Origin: Opisthocomus hoazin
Lineage: Eukaryota; Chordata; Aves; Opisthocomiformes; Opisthocomidae
Direction: 5' to 3'
Assembly (NCBI RefSeq): GCF_030867145.1
Contig: NC_134442.1
Location: 7,269,001 to 7,333,000, forward strand
Length of the DNA: 64,000 bases
The translations under genes and the position numbers were made by a program. The notes under the pieces are model-generated. The model saw nothing but the letters and a program-made list of their open reading frames with translations, did no database searches and was not told the DNA's origin. Shown piece by piece: positions 1-9,640 of the stretch. Position 1 is the first letter of the stretch. Every line of letters begins with the position of its first letter.

Positions 1-342
1 GATGTGGTGATGGCATTAGCAGAAAGCAGCTCCCTGCGGGTTGGAAGGGAATGTGTACCATAGGTCATCTAGTCAGCCAGGACCGAATATATAATCAGTC
101 CCAAATACCTAAAGGCATATTAAGAACATCATGGAGACGAGCCAAACGGGAAGACAACCCACTTGTAAGTAGGGGAACAAAATTTAACCTCTTGGCTCCC
201 CAATTTAGAGTGATTGAAACAATTGTTCATGGGAATGATCACACTGGTCATTTTAGGAATACTTGTTTGCATGTCTCTCAAATGTCTCCTTTGGTGTTGT
301 CGGGATTCAGTTGAGACACACAGTGATTGGAAAAAGGAATAA
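1..342 (+). pseudogene. ERV env remnant, C-terminal part (E0)
   Basis: Two overlapping frames are seen. The first is open from the window edge to a TGA at 312-314. It carries a Trp/Cys-rich stretch typical of the C-terminal part of a retroviral surface subunit and a short basic RRAKR motif. The second frame, from ATG 229-231 to TAA 340-342, encodes a strongly hydrophobic segment followed by a Cys-rich LKCLLWCC tail, as expected for the membrane anchor and cytoplasmic tail of a transmembrane subunit. The anchor is therefore out of frame with the surface part. The intervening transmembrane ectodomain (fusion peptide, heptad repeats) is missing, so the gene is dead. Confidence 0.8.
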
Positions 343-427
343 GATTAGGCACCAAATAGAATTATTTGAAAATAATACCTACAAAATAGAATAGTGAGGA
401 TTCATAGCTTTCTAGCTACAAATCCTC

Positions 428-443
428 AAAAGAAAAGGAGGGA
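428..443 (+). promoter_or_regulatory. Polypurine tract of E0
   Basis: A 16-base all-purine run lies two bases upstream of the TG that opens the 3' LTR. This is the usual position of the plus-strand primer. The two extra bases (TT side, 444) fit loss of two terminal bases at integration. Confidence 0.8.
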
Positions 444-444
444 T

Positions 445-907
445 TGATAACTGTAAATGTAACAAATGTAACATGTAGGGGATGTTATCACTTCAGGTGG
501 TCAGAAACAAGTCTTGGTTCTTTGTGAATATTAGGACGGTTGCAAGACAAGGGACTCCTGAATAATCCCTTTAGGTGCCTGGGCCTTGGGAGAACAGGTA
601 TGCAAACTACAGAGATAAGGAGGCTGCAGGATAATCTGAAGATCCCTGCCGAGAGACGCCAAACAAACATGTGCGACGGATATTACCATATATTAATGAA
701 TTCTCGGAAAAGCCATTACTATGATAAACATTTCTTGGAAATGTAATTAATATGTATGTTAACATAGCATAAATACCTAGTAACTGTGTCTCTTCGGTGC
801 ACACGTTTGGAGGAGAGATCCCCCGTGTGCCCGGCGCCGTAATAAAGAATACCTGCTTAATAGTCTGCTGACTATTGAGTCTTCAATTCCGGCTTTTCAC
901 GGCATCA
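445..907 (+). repeat. 3' LTR of E0 (463 bp)
   Basis: Starts TGATAACTG and ends GGCATCA (TG...CA). It contains a TATA-like GCATAAATA about 70 bases before the polyadenylation signal AATAAA at 841-846. It is of the 3'-type (type B) by eight diagnostic positions and appears identical to the 3' LTRs of E1 and E2. Confidence 0.9.
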
Positions 908-965
908 GGGTCCTAAAAAGAAGGCATTAAAACCTACAATAAAAGTTTGGACACTAAAGATGAGT

Positions 966-1675
966 CCTGGAGACCAAGCGCCACCCCCACCCCGTCCCTT
1001 GGCAATGACAGACTCACAGCTGAGGATGGTGGCCCTCTTGCAGGGGCGGGCGCTGGCGGCGGCGGGGCAGAGAGCGGTGCAGAGGAGGTGCAGGCGGCCT
1101 CGCTGTCGCAGCCCTCGTGGAGGCAGCGGCAGGTCTGGCCCCGTCTCAGCAGGGCGGGCAGCGTCAGGAAGGAGATGATGTGCAGGAGCTGTGGGGATGG
1201 GGGAGAGCATCAGCCCTGGGACGCCCCTGCTTCGGGGGGCAGACCCCAGCCCCACACCCCCCCCGTCCTCGCCACCTCAGGGCAGACACTGGACGGCAGC
1301 CACGTCCTGCCCCTCCTCACCACCCTGCAGGCTGCTGCGGGGTCGCTGGGGCTGCGCGGAGGGGATGTGGGGGAGCCGATGGCCCCAGGGCAAGCATCAC
1401 CCCCACCCAGCCTTGTCCACCCCACCGCCACCCCGGCGGCCTCAGCATCATGGAGACGGGGGGTTCCAGAACACGGGGACAGCTGGGGGGTGCAGAGGAG
1501 ACAGAGAGGAGCGCTGCAGGGGGGGAGGAGGGGCCCTGGGCCTGGTCCAGGGGCTGCTCGGCCTCGGGGAAGGCCCCACAGGAGCCATGGTGAAGCTGGG
1601 CCTGGCTGCAATCGGGGCCCGCCTCCTTCCCATGTAGTCTTGGCCGGCAGAGGTCGGGAGGGCTGTCAGTCTCCT
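966..1675. other. GC-rich, CpG-rich sequence, no gene recognised
   Basis: Contains GGGGCGGG/GCGGCGG motifs. Long open frames on both strands reflect base composition. One minus-strand stretch (1018-1188) has an acceptor-like CCCCACAG and a donor-like GTGAGT around 57 codons that start hydrophobic and become Cys- then Pro-rich. I could not assign it to a family. Equivalent stretches begin 58 bases into every other unit. Confidence 0.5.
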
Positions 1676-2120
1676 CCCCTGAGGTGCTGCTGCCTCTGAT
1701 TGGCCCCCTTGTGGTCAGGCTGCTGGGTTACAGTGCCTGCCCTTCACCTGAGGGAATGACCTGCCATTGGCTGCCAGGGCTGTCACTCTGCCCAGATGCA
1801 ATGCCCACCCGCCCCTGAGGTGCTGCTGCCTCTGATTGGACCCCAGGTGGTCAGGCTGCTGGGCTGCAGTGCCTGCCCTTCACCTGAAGTGATGACCTGC
1901 CATTGGCTGACAGTGCTGTCACTCTGCCCAGATGCAGTGCCCACCCTCCCCTGAGGTGACGCTGCCTCTGATTGGCCCCCTTTGCGTTCAGGCTGCCCCG
2001 CTGGGTGCCTGCCCTTCATTTGAAATGTGACCTCTGATTGGCTACCTGGGCTGTCGCTCTGCCATGGTGTGGGGCCCACCCTCCCCTGAGGTGCTGCTCT
2101 CCGCTATTGGCTGCCTGAGG
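1676..2120. repeat. 136-bp VNTR with CCAAT boxes, three units (U1)
   Basis: CCCCTGAGGTG recurs at 1676, 1812, 1948 and 2083, spacing 136, 136 and 135. Each unit holds two ATTGG motifs (CCAAT on the minus strand), about 66 bases apart, for example GATTGGCCCCC and CCATTGGCTGCC. The two halves of the unit resemble each other, so it looks like a diverged dimer of about 68 bp. CCAAT is the NF-Y binding core. The array is embedded in CpG-rich DNA, so a promoter role is possible but not shown. Confidence 0.85.
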
Positions 2121-3240
2121 GCCCGCTCTCCCCTCCGCCGGTGCCTGCCCTGCTCCCAGGCGATGTGGTGATGAACTCCACAGGGTGGGCTGGGTGCTCG
2201 CGGTGACCCTGTGGGCACGGCAGAGCAGGGAGCTTCGGCTGGGGAGGGAGCGGCAGCCATCGCCCCGTCCAACCGCCCGCCCTGCAGGGCTGGCCCGGCC
2301 TGACAGCAGAGCGTGGAGGGCACTGCCCAAAGGGCTCCTGGGCACGGACAGGCCGGGGGCACCGACCGCCTCTCAGGCAGCCTGTCCCAGCGCCCGGCCG
2401 CCCTCTCGGTGCAGAAACGGATCCTTGAGCCCAGCTGAACCCGCCCTGACGCAGCTCTGGGCCGTTCCCACGCATCCTGTCCCTGGACCCCAGCAGCAGA
2501 GCTCAGCACCTCCCTCTCACGTCCCCTCCTGGGGAAGCTGTGGAGAGCGGTGAAGTGGGACAGGGAAATACGCGGCTGTGGGCAAGAACAGACAGGTTGG
2601 GGCCCCAAAAATGAGGATTTTGGCCCTGAAAATGAGGCTTTGCAGGTGAGGACTCTGGACTGAGGCACAGGGAACCTTCCCCCGGCTCAGGGCAAGGCTG
2701 CGCCAGCCCAGAGCACGCAGGAGGTGGCCACCTCTGCACCGCGGCACGAGTGGCGACTCGCCGGCTTGGCAGGGCGCGGGGCCTTTCCATGCCCGGGGGT
2801 GTCTGGGGAGGGGGCAGGCTGCCTAAAGCATCTCCCCTCCTCCTCCCCTCCAGGTCTCTGTGCTCCAGCGGGGCAGCTGGGGCTCTGCTGTAAGGACACC
2901 CGGGGTCAGCATGCGCTGTGCTGCCTTGGGCTGCTGGGAAGGGATGGCATTGGGATGCTCCCCGGGCAACCCTGCTTCCCCCGGGGGCTGCCATTTCCCA
3001 TTTTCCCACCCAGCTGCCAGGCAGCCATGCTGCTGTCGGAGGGGCAGGCTCTGCTCCAGGCCCCGGCTGAGGTGAGGCTGACACTGCCCTGCCAAAGCCC
3101 TCCTGCTACACAGCTGTGGGATTCTGGGAGAAGGTGAGCACACAGGGTGTGTGCAAAGCAGTAACATTTGAGCACCTGCTTCTTGTCAGCATCCACACCT
3201 TCCCGAGCTCACACTCCTTCTGTCTCCTCCTCTGGTGATA
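2121..3240. other. GC-rich stretch, no gene recognised
   Basis: Open frames of up to about 208 codons on the minus strand and 137 on the plus strand are low-complexity and Pro/Arg/Gly-rich, without domain or motif. Two minisatellite-type units (AAAATGAGGATTTTGG) occur at 2605-2645. A pyrimidine tract ending CTCCAG at 2854 and a GAGGTGAGG at 3068 resemble splice sites on the plus strand, but the enclosed sequence matches no family I know. Confidence 0.5.
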
Positions 3241-3621
3241 TTTCCACATTTTTTCTCTCAGTCTAGGTTTCTCCTGGAGAAGAGAGGTTGTACAATATGT
3301 TGGAAATACCTGTGGTCGCGCCACCCCTACACAAAGAAAAACTTTTTCTTCACGATTCAGGAGCTTAGCCCAGAAGTATCAAGCACATTACCCAGGACTA
3401 GGAGCCAGGAGATTCCAGAAGCTGAGTTTCAGCTCTAGAGAAGAGTTGTTTTGTGATCTGGGATGACCCCACCTTCCTCCATCACTTTCTCTGTTGGCCA
3501 AATGACCAGTGAAACGCCGGCCTGCCTGAGGTGAAGCTGAAGGACTTGTTTCTCTTGGTAAGGGCTTGGGCTGGCAGAAGTCACTCTGTGCCTGCCAAAC
3601 AAGTCCCTTTTGGGAACTCAC
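3241..3621. other. Lower-GC stretch downstream of acrosin-like exons
   Basis: On the minus strand this is where the next protease exon, with the catalytic Ser, would be expected. No GDSGGP-type motif is visible in any frame. Nothing else was recognised. Confidence 0.55.
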
Positions 3622-4421
3622 CTCTTGCAGTCGTGGAACCCCAGCCACTGACGTAGCAGCTTCTCAGCTGCGACACTCTCAGCCAGGCGTCGGGCACACA
3701 GGCAAGCTGCACGTAGTAGCCGCACAGGACAGGCTGGTCCAATTCCAGCAAGGCAATGTCGTTCCTCTGCGTGATGTTGTAGTAGTGCTCGTGAACCAGT
3801 AGCCGCTTAATAGTGCGCACTTGGGTCTCAGGGCCCAGCTGAGTCAAGTGGCTGGCCCCGATCACCACGTGCCACATGGTGATGTGCCTGCAAGGCAGGT
3901 GGAGAGAGGGGTCAGAGGGAGCGCAGCCACGTGCTGCAAGCAGCCCAGCAGTTGCCTGCCTTCTGCTGCACAGGGCAGAGAGGAAGGCAGGGCTACGGAG
4001 GGTGCGACTGCCCTAGCACGCCTTGGGCACAAGGAGTGTCGGGCGGGAGGCTGCTAGGAAGCCGTGGCGTGAGCCCAGCCCTCTCGCGAGCAGTCTCTCA
4101 GCTGGGCTTGGCAGTGCCCAGGCACTGGGCGTGCTGCAGGGAAGCGGGATGGCGCTAGCACGTGCTGCTGTGGAGCGGGCACGTGCTAGTGCTGTGGGGC
4201 TGTTCCCTGGTCCTCCTTACCCGGGCGTGATGAAGCAGTGGGCTGCTGTCAGCACCCACTGTGGGCTGATGAGCGACCCTCCGCAGACATGCGCCATGCC
4301 TCCTATGATGGGCTTCTGGATGCTGACGATCCAGGGCCAGGCCCCTAGCTGGGCATCGGTGCCACCCACGACGCGTGACATGCCGTAGTAAGAATCCACG
4401 GGCCGGTGCCCGCAGGTCCCT
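3622..4421 (-). pseudogene. ACR: Acrosin-like serine protease fragment, two exons (U1)
   Basis: Acrosin is a trypsin-fold protease of the sperm acrosome. Exon A (4221-4421) follows a CTTACAG acceptor. It encodes TCGHRPV, whose Cys ties the light chain to the catalytic chain in acrosin-type proteases, then SRVVGG at the activation site, the CGGSL strand and LTAAHC with the catalytic His. It ends at a GTAAGG donor. After a 333-base intron, exon B (3622-3887) continues in frame across a phase-2 junction. It carries NDIALLEL with the catalytic Asp and VSGWGST, and ends at a GTGAGT donor. Both exons are open. The exon with GDSGGP and the catalytic Ser is absent from the unit, and no signal-peptide exon was recognised upstream. 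I therefore call it a gene fragment. Alternatives are other trypsin-like proteases, but the TCG..P and SRVVGG spacing favours acrosin. Confidence 0.8.
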
Positions 4422-4849
4422 CTGTAAGCAGAAACTGATGAATGTCCTGCTCGGTGGCTTGCTGCTGTTCAGGCTGCAGGTCAGCCCCCTTCCCCCCCAC
4501 CAGGCGCTGCCCAGCTCCAGGCCTGCAGCTCTGCACTGGTCCCGGGGCAGATGTCTCCAGCCCGGGGGTCTCCAGGGCCAGCCCGTGCCCCATCGCTCAG
4601 CACCCCACGCCTGTCCCCCTCTTCCCGCACCCTCTGCCCCCACGTCTCGGGGCGCTGCTCCCCGACCAGCCTGCACTGCTGGGCGCAGCCTCGCGACGGT
4701 GGCACCCAAAACCCTGCTCCTGCACAGAGTCACGACGTGGTGCTGCTCTCTGCACCAGCCCAGGGTCGCACCCTGCCCCAGCAGAGCCCCAACAAGTGCA
4801 GCCAGGGGAAGCGCAGAGTCCTGGCCCTGGGGAGGTCACTACCAATAGA
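4422..4849. other. GC-rich stretch with deletion/insertion junction at 4510/4511
   Basis: At 4506-4510 the bases GCTGC join the acrosin intron side to CCAGCTCCAGG. In U2-U6 the same GCTGC occurs twice and brackets 1,141 additional bases plus one copy of GCTGC. U1 is therefore either a microhomology-mediated deletion or the unoccupied state before an insertion with a 5-base duplication. The rest of the stretch has no recognisable gene. Confidence 0.75.
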
Positions 4850-5684
4850 GCTTTGGATCCTAAAAAGATGCTTTCTGCTCTGAAAGTGAGGGTTTAAACC
4901 CTAACAAGGGAACGGTGTGCCCTAAGAAAGTCTATGGCTAATAAAAGACAGCTTTGGACCCAAAAAAATGAGGATTTCCGCCCTGCAAATAAGGCTCTGG
5001 GATCTAAAATGGATGGAGAGTGTCTAGAAATGACGCTTTGGGCCCTGCAAAGGAGGGGAACCTCTTGGTTCCTCTGTTGCCCCATAAAACGAAACACTCC
5101 AGTGCAGGCCTAGAGCTGTAAGAGGGGTTTGGCCCTAGAAGTGAGACTTTGGACTCTCCAAAAAAGAGTTTGGGCCTGAAGCATGGGGCGTTGGGATGTG
5201 AAAATAAGGCTTTGGAAATGAAAATGAGATGCTGAACCCTCAAATCAGGACTTTTGCCCTCACATGATGTTTTGGTGCCAAAAGCTAGGGCTCTGTATGC
5301 TAAAAACAGGTCTTTGGAGCCTCCAAATGAGGCTTCGGTCATTAAACAAGTGAGGCTTTGTACCCAAAATGAGCAGTTTGGATGCTAAAATGAGGCTTTG
5401 GACCCTCCAGCTTGCCGACTGGATCCTCTAAATTAGGCTATGGATCCAGATAATGAGGCTTTGGTGCCATGAAAGGAGACTTTAGACCCTACAAATAAGG
5501 CTTTGGACTCTAAAAAGGAGCCCTTTGACACTCAGATCAGACTTTGGGCCTTCAAGAGAATGCTTTGGTCCCTTAAAAGGAGTCTGTGAATTGTAAAAGC
5601 GAAGCTTGCAACTTATCAATGAGGGTTTGACCCTGCAAAGGAGGGTTTGGACCCTAAAAAAAGGCTTTGTGCCCTCCAGATGGT
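4850..5684. repeat. Degenerate 21-bp minisatellite, block M1 (U1)
   Basis: About 40 imperfect copies of a unit near GGCTTTGGACCCTAAAAATGA. The period of about 21 bases (seven codons) gives heptad-like peptide repeats in open minus-strand frames. An inverted GGAACC...GGTTCC pair lies near 5057-5072. Confidence 0.8.
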
Positions 5685-6576
5685 GCTATCACCATCGACC
5701 TCTTGTAGGACAGAAAGGGGTCTTGTGAGGCAGCAGTTGCGTCCCACTGTGCAGGCTTTGAGCCAGCCCTGGGGACTCAGCTGACCAGCAGGTTGTCACT
5801 GGAGGACACTGGGGCTGCAAGGGTACGCATTTCCCAGCCATCACTTAGCTGCAGGGAGATCTGCTTTGACGGCCCCAGGCCAGAAGGACACGCACTGCAC
5901 AGGCGGGCATTCACAGAGGCGTCTCTTGGACTTGCCAGGGCAGGAATCACCGAGGGCAGAGGACAACAGCCCAAGAGCAGGGAAGTGCTGGCCTGTTTTT
6001 CAAGCCAAGGCGGCAAATTCACCTGCAGGGGCTCTCCTGAGCAGCGGCACAAGTGCCAGCTGGCTGAAAGCATGCACAGCTCGCTCAAGGGCTGGGCTGA
6101 GTGCTTCGTGCCCCACTAGCGCAGGGCAAAAACAAAGCGTGCTCACCTCGCCTGAACGAGCGGCTGCAGAGCTGTCACTCCCCGGGTCCAGGCGGGATCT
6201 CCACGTGTGCCCTGGGACACCCACGGGTGCGTACGCTGGAGCCGCACACTTCCCATGCCTGGTGACGGAGGGCTCCACGCACGCCGGAGGAGCTGGAGAG
6301 CAGCAAGGCAGACGCTCAGTGCCCTCAGCACCAGGGCCGAGCCCTGCTCTCGCAGCAGCACGGGGCAGAGCCATCTCCCCGTTCCCCTGGGCAGCTGTCC
6401 CCAGCGCTCCACAGGCAAACTGCCAGGGCGGTGTGTTAGGGGTTGGAAGGGACCTCTGTGGGTCATCGCGTGGGCAGCGGTGTGCAGAGCAACGGCGGGC
6501 TGAGGGCAGCCGAGGCAGGAGAGCAGCCTTGCGCTCAGTGGGACCAGGCTGCTCTCTGCTCTGCCACCAAAGCGAA
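5685..6576. other. GC-rich spacer between minisatellite blocks
   Basis: No gene was recognised. Overlapping open frames on both strands (up to 243 codons plus, 149 minus) persist in most copies but lack motifs and are probably compositional. Contains the CR1-like stretch listed separately. Confidence 0.5.
6436..6467 (-). mobile_element. Possible CR1 retrotransposon relic
   Basis: TTGGAAGGGACCTCTGTGGG resembles the motif common near the 3' end of avian CR1 elements read in reverse. It is only about 30 bases, so this is a suggestion. The same stretch recurs at about 20555 (U2), 35387 (U3), 50052 (U4) and 57674 (U5). Confidence 0.35.
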
Positions 6577-7389
6577 GACTTTGGAAAGTCAAAATGATGC
6601 TTTGGATGCTAGAAATATAGCTCTGGAGCCTAAAAAGAGGCTTTTTGCCTCCAAAATGAGAGTTAGGACCCTCAAAATGGAACTGTGGGCCCTAAAAGAA
6701 GGTTGTGAGTGATAAAAGACAGGTTTGGATCCCATAAACGAGGGCTTCAGCCCTGAAAATGGGGCTCTGGGCACTCCAAAGGATAGGCTAGATGCTACAA
6801 GGGACGCTTTAGACCCTGAAAAGGAGGGGAACGACTTGGTTCCACCATGGCCTCCAGAAATGGAGATTTCGTCCCAAATAGAGGGCTCTGGGCACTTCCA
6901 GTGGAGGCTTTCAGGTGTAAAAGAGGGCTTGGGACCCTTCAAAGTAGAGTTTAGACCCGCCAAAGGATGGCTTGGGGCTTAAGAATGCAACATTGGGCCC
7001 TGAAAATGGGGCTTTGGAAATTACATTGAGGCATTGAACCCTGAACTTCTGATGGTTTTAAGCCCTGAAGTGATGCTTTGGGTTTGAAAATCAGGGCTTT
7101 GTACTGTTGAAATGGGATTTTAGACCCTCAGAATGAAGCTTGGGACATCAAACAAACAAGGCTTCTAAGTCTAAAGGAGCAGTTTTGATTCTACATGGAG
7201 GCTTTGGCTCCTGAAAAGCAGGGTTTTGAAGATAAAGATGAGGGTTGAGACCTCAAATGGAGACTTTGGACCCTATAAACAATGCTTTGGACTCTGAAAA
7301 GGAGGCTCTGCACCTTCAAAATGATGCTATGAGCCCTGGGTTTGGAACTTAGAAATGAGGGTTTGTACCCTAAAAAGGAGGCTTTGGGT
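6577..7389. repeat. Degenerate 21-bp minisatellite, block M2 (U1, interrupted by E1)
   Basis: Same unit type as M1. It ends at GGGT 7386-7389, where provirus E1 is inserted. The remaining 58 bases of the block are found after the provirus at 13886-13943. In U4 and U5 the block is continuous over the same point. Confidence 0.8.
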
Positions 7390-7853
7390 TGATAACTGTA
7401 AATGTAACAAATGTAACATGTAGGGGATGTTATCACTTCAGGTGGTCAGAAACAAGTCTTGGTTCTTTGTGAATAATTGGGATGGTTGCAAGACAAGGGA
7501 CTCCTGAATAATCCCTTTAGGCGCCTGGGCCTTGGGAGAACAGGTATGCAAACTACAGAGATAAGGATGCTGCAGGATAATCTGAAGACCCCTGCCGAGA
7601 GACGCCAAACAAACATGTGCGATGGACATTACCATATATTAATGAATTCTCGGAAAAGCCATTACTATGATTAACATTTCTTGGAAATGTAATGAATATG
7701 TATGTTAACATAGCATAAATACCTAGTAACTGTGTCTCTTCGGTGCACACGTTTGGAGGAGAGATCCCCCGTGTGCCCGGCGCCGCAATAAAGAATACCT
7801 GCTTAATAGTCTGCTGACTATTGAGTCTTCAATTCCGGCTTTTCACGGCATCA
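7390..7853 (+). repeat. 5' LTR of E1 (464 bp, type A)
   Basis: TG...CA ends; AATAAA at 7787-7792. By eye it differs from the 3' LTR of the same provirus at about eleven positions, including one indel, yet differs from the 5' LTR of E2 at only one (GGCGCC versus GGCACC). The LTRs thus diverged before the amplicon was copied. Confidence 0.92.
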
Positions 7854-7857
7854 TTTC

Positions 7858-7875
7858 TGGCACCCCAGATGGGAC
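7858..7875 (+). promoter_or_regulatory. Primer binding site of E1, probably tRNA-Arg(CCU)
   Basis: TGGCACCCCAGATGGGAC begins four bases after the 5' LTR, at the standard place. From memory of tRNA 3' ends the best complement is tRNA-Arg(CCU). This was not checked against a bird tRNA set. Confidence 0.65.
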
Positions 7876-8044
7876 CCGCTCTGCTCGGCTGCAGGACCCG
7901 CTGAGAACAGGACTCCCTAGGGTACCCCCGGGATTTCCCGGAGGGACTCCTCGCCTCACTCGGATCACTGCGGGAGCAGACAAGGACCATCTAAACAAGT
8001 AAAGGTATTCTTTTTTTCCTTTCTTTCTCTGTTTTGGTATGTGA

Positions 8045-8100
8045 GACCGGTCATTTGGAGAGTTCTCATAAGTCGTAGGAGACGTCCTACGCTAAGCGCT
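8045..8100 (+). promoter_or_regulatory. Packaging-type RNA hairpin with GACG loop (E1 leader)
   Basis: CGTAGGA (8074-8080), loop GACG (8081-8084), TCCTACG (8085-8091): a perfect 7-bp stem. GACG tetraloop hairpins mark the encapsidation signal of gammaretroviruses. Palindromes GACCGGTC (8045-8052) and AGCGCT (8095-8100) flank it and could act in RNA dimerisation. The same hairpin is kept in E2 and E3. Confidence 0.65.
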
Positions 8101-8137
8101 GTACACCAGGCTACTAGTGCCTGAGGGTGTACGTCTT

Positions 8138-8268
8138 GGTGCGTTGGTGCAGGCACGGGTTGTGTTTTGCACTTCTGTAATAACGTGCTTTTGGTATTGT
8201 TGTATTGGTGCGTTGGTGCAGGCACGGGTTGTGTTTTGCACTTCTGTAATAACGTGCTTTTGGTATTG
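8138..8268. repeat. 69-bp tandem repeat in ERV leader, two copies (E1)
   Basis: GGTGCGTTGGTGCA starts at 8138 and 8207; the units run to TTGGTATTG. E3 has three copies. No function known. Confidence 0.88.
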
Positions 8269-8509
8269 GTACACCTAGGAAACCTGCTTAAGTTGTACTT
8301 CTGGTGATACGGATTTGTTGGTATTGAACTCGGATATCGGATATATCGGATACTGGCTCGTTAAGAACCTTGTACGGCGAACCTCTTTTTTTATGTGACC
8401 AGAATATTAATTGTGACATTTGCGGAACGTGGTCAAAGCGGGACAGAAGGGGACAACAGTTTAGAATTTTAAGACAAAGATAACAGAAGTACAGAATCAG
8501 TAAAGTAAA

Positions 8510-8596
8510 ATGGGGGGACAGCAAAGCAGTGGTATTTTAAAGAAAAGCCCCTTAGGATGTATTCTAGCACATTGGAAAGCTTGTGTGACTGTATGA
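8510..8596 (+). pseudogene. gag N-terminal stub (E1)
   Basis: ATG at 8510 opens Met-Gly-Gly-Gln-Gln, a plausible myristoylation start of a retroviral matrix protein, but a TGA at 8594-8596 ends it after 28 codons. The Met-Gly start and position after the leader are the only evidence; no capsid or nucleocapsid motif is recognisable downstream. Confidence 0.55.
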
Positions 8597-9640
8597 AGCC
8601 TCTGTGTGAAAGACAAATAAGTCAAAAAGAAAAAAAAAAAAAAAGAAAAAAGAAAAAAAAAGAAAAAAGAAAAAAAAAGAGAGAAAAAAAATGGTGAAGA
8701 AAAAAAAAAAGAAACAAACACCACGTGCGTTTGGTATGTTCTGCTGATTTCCGGTTTTTGACTTGGGACTGTTGTATTTGAACTCTGAGTCTTCGGGGCC
8801 ATGGTTTATGATTTCTTAAGTATCAGTGCAGGGTCTTCCCGTGGGGGGGATTTTGAGAGCCTCTCCCAGGATCTAGATGGCAACATTGGGAAAAGTAGGG
8901 GGAGACCCCTCACTTGACAACATCTTAATAATGTATGGGGTTTGGTTTGCTTAAAGAAAATAGGCATGATTTAGGAATTGAATTGGGAATTTGGGGATAG
9001 GTTTTAAAATACTTAGAAGTTGGTACATATTGTGGGGTTACAAGTTCTCTAGTTATTTGGCATTGATCGATCATTTAGGGACTCTAGTTTTGGGGTATGT
9101 ATTCAATATACTGTATACATTGTTTTGAAAGAGCTCTATGTATATAAACATGTTAACTGAAGTGGTTTGCCTGTATATATTGTTGTACTTAGGTGATACA
9201 GTTTGTAAACAGAAGCATTTTAAAAGATCGCTTCTAGGTTGTGTGTGTGTGTGTGTGTGTTGTGTTAACCGATTGGTGGAGAAGTTGAGAAGTTATTTTA
9301 TTGTAACATGAGCTTCGGAGGGAGGTGATGCCCTCACAAACAATTAATTGAATTATGATATGTTGTTAGAATTGATGCGGTTTTGTGGACAGTTAAAAAG
9401 TATAGGAGATGAAAAGTTTCACGCGGTATTGAAAAGAAAAAAAAAAAAATCCAAAGGAAAACCCCTCTGGATTTTACAGAGGCTTGTGTAAAGTGATTAG
9501 AACAGAAAGGTATCAAGTTACAAGCTGCTTTGCTAGCTGCTGCTCTAAATGAAAAAAAAAAAAAAAAAAGCAGCAAAGTTCTTAGAAGTTAAGCAACAGA
9601 AAAACAAAATGAAAAAGAGGGGAAGCAAGGTAACTTTTTA
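8597..9640. other. Degenerate gag-pro region with A-rich and GT simple repeats (E1)
   Basis: Holds an A/G tract at 8622-8712, a (GT)n run near 9240-9260, two A-runs near 9440 and 9550, and stop codons in all frames. No protease or Cys-His box was seen. In a full retrovirus gag and protease would lie here, so this part is either eroded beyond recognition or largely replaced. Confidence 0.65.

Larger units (their letters stand above)
1..907 (+). mobile_element. 3' part of gammaretrovirus-like ERV (copy E0)
   Basis: The window opens inside the env pseudogene of a provirus and runs through the polypurine tract into a complete 3' LTR. It matches 12979-13885 of copy E1 base for base in length. The LTR ends in CA and is followed by GGGT at 908-911, the same four bases that flank the other proviruses. 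The 5' part lies outside the window, so full length cannot be judged. It shares E1-type variants in the last part of env (Arg and His where E2 and E3 have Ser and Arg). Confidence 0.9.
908..7389. repeat. Amplicon unit U1 (6,482 bp, short form)
   Basis: First complete copy of the tandem unit, bounded by GGGT on both sides because a provirus flanks it left and right. It is the only copy without the 1,146-bp segment that holds the Topors-like pseudogene (junction at 4510/4511). Otherwise its acrosin exons, VNTR (three 136-bp units) and both minisatellite blocks line up with U5 at constant offset. Private variants include GAAGTATC at 3372 where all others read GACGTATC. Confidence 0.92.

Noticed and set aside
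607-804. 65-codon minus-strand ORF in every LTR
   Set aside because: Short antisense frame in a regulatory LTR, kept only through copy identity.
1018-1188. Small Cys-rich exon of a secreted protein
   Set aside because: Splice-like borders and a hydrophobic start exist, but the frame becomes Pro/Ala-rich, no family fits and no partner exon was found; left as a remark only.
947-1699. 250-codon plus-strand ORF present in all units
   Set aside because: GC-rich, Pro/Gly/Arg-rich, overlapped by equally long frames on the other strand, no domain, no start context or splice logic; best explained by low stop-codon frequency.
2503-3084. 193-codon minus-strand ORF conserved in all six units
   Set aside because: Conservation equals that of surrounding non-coding sequence and the peptide is compositionally biased; recent duplication alone explains it.
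4850-5684. CRISPR-like or other direct-repeat/spacer array
   Set aside because: Units are degenerate, contiguous, without spacers, in a vertebrate genome; this is a minisatellite.
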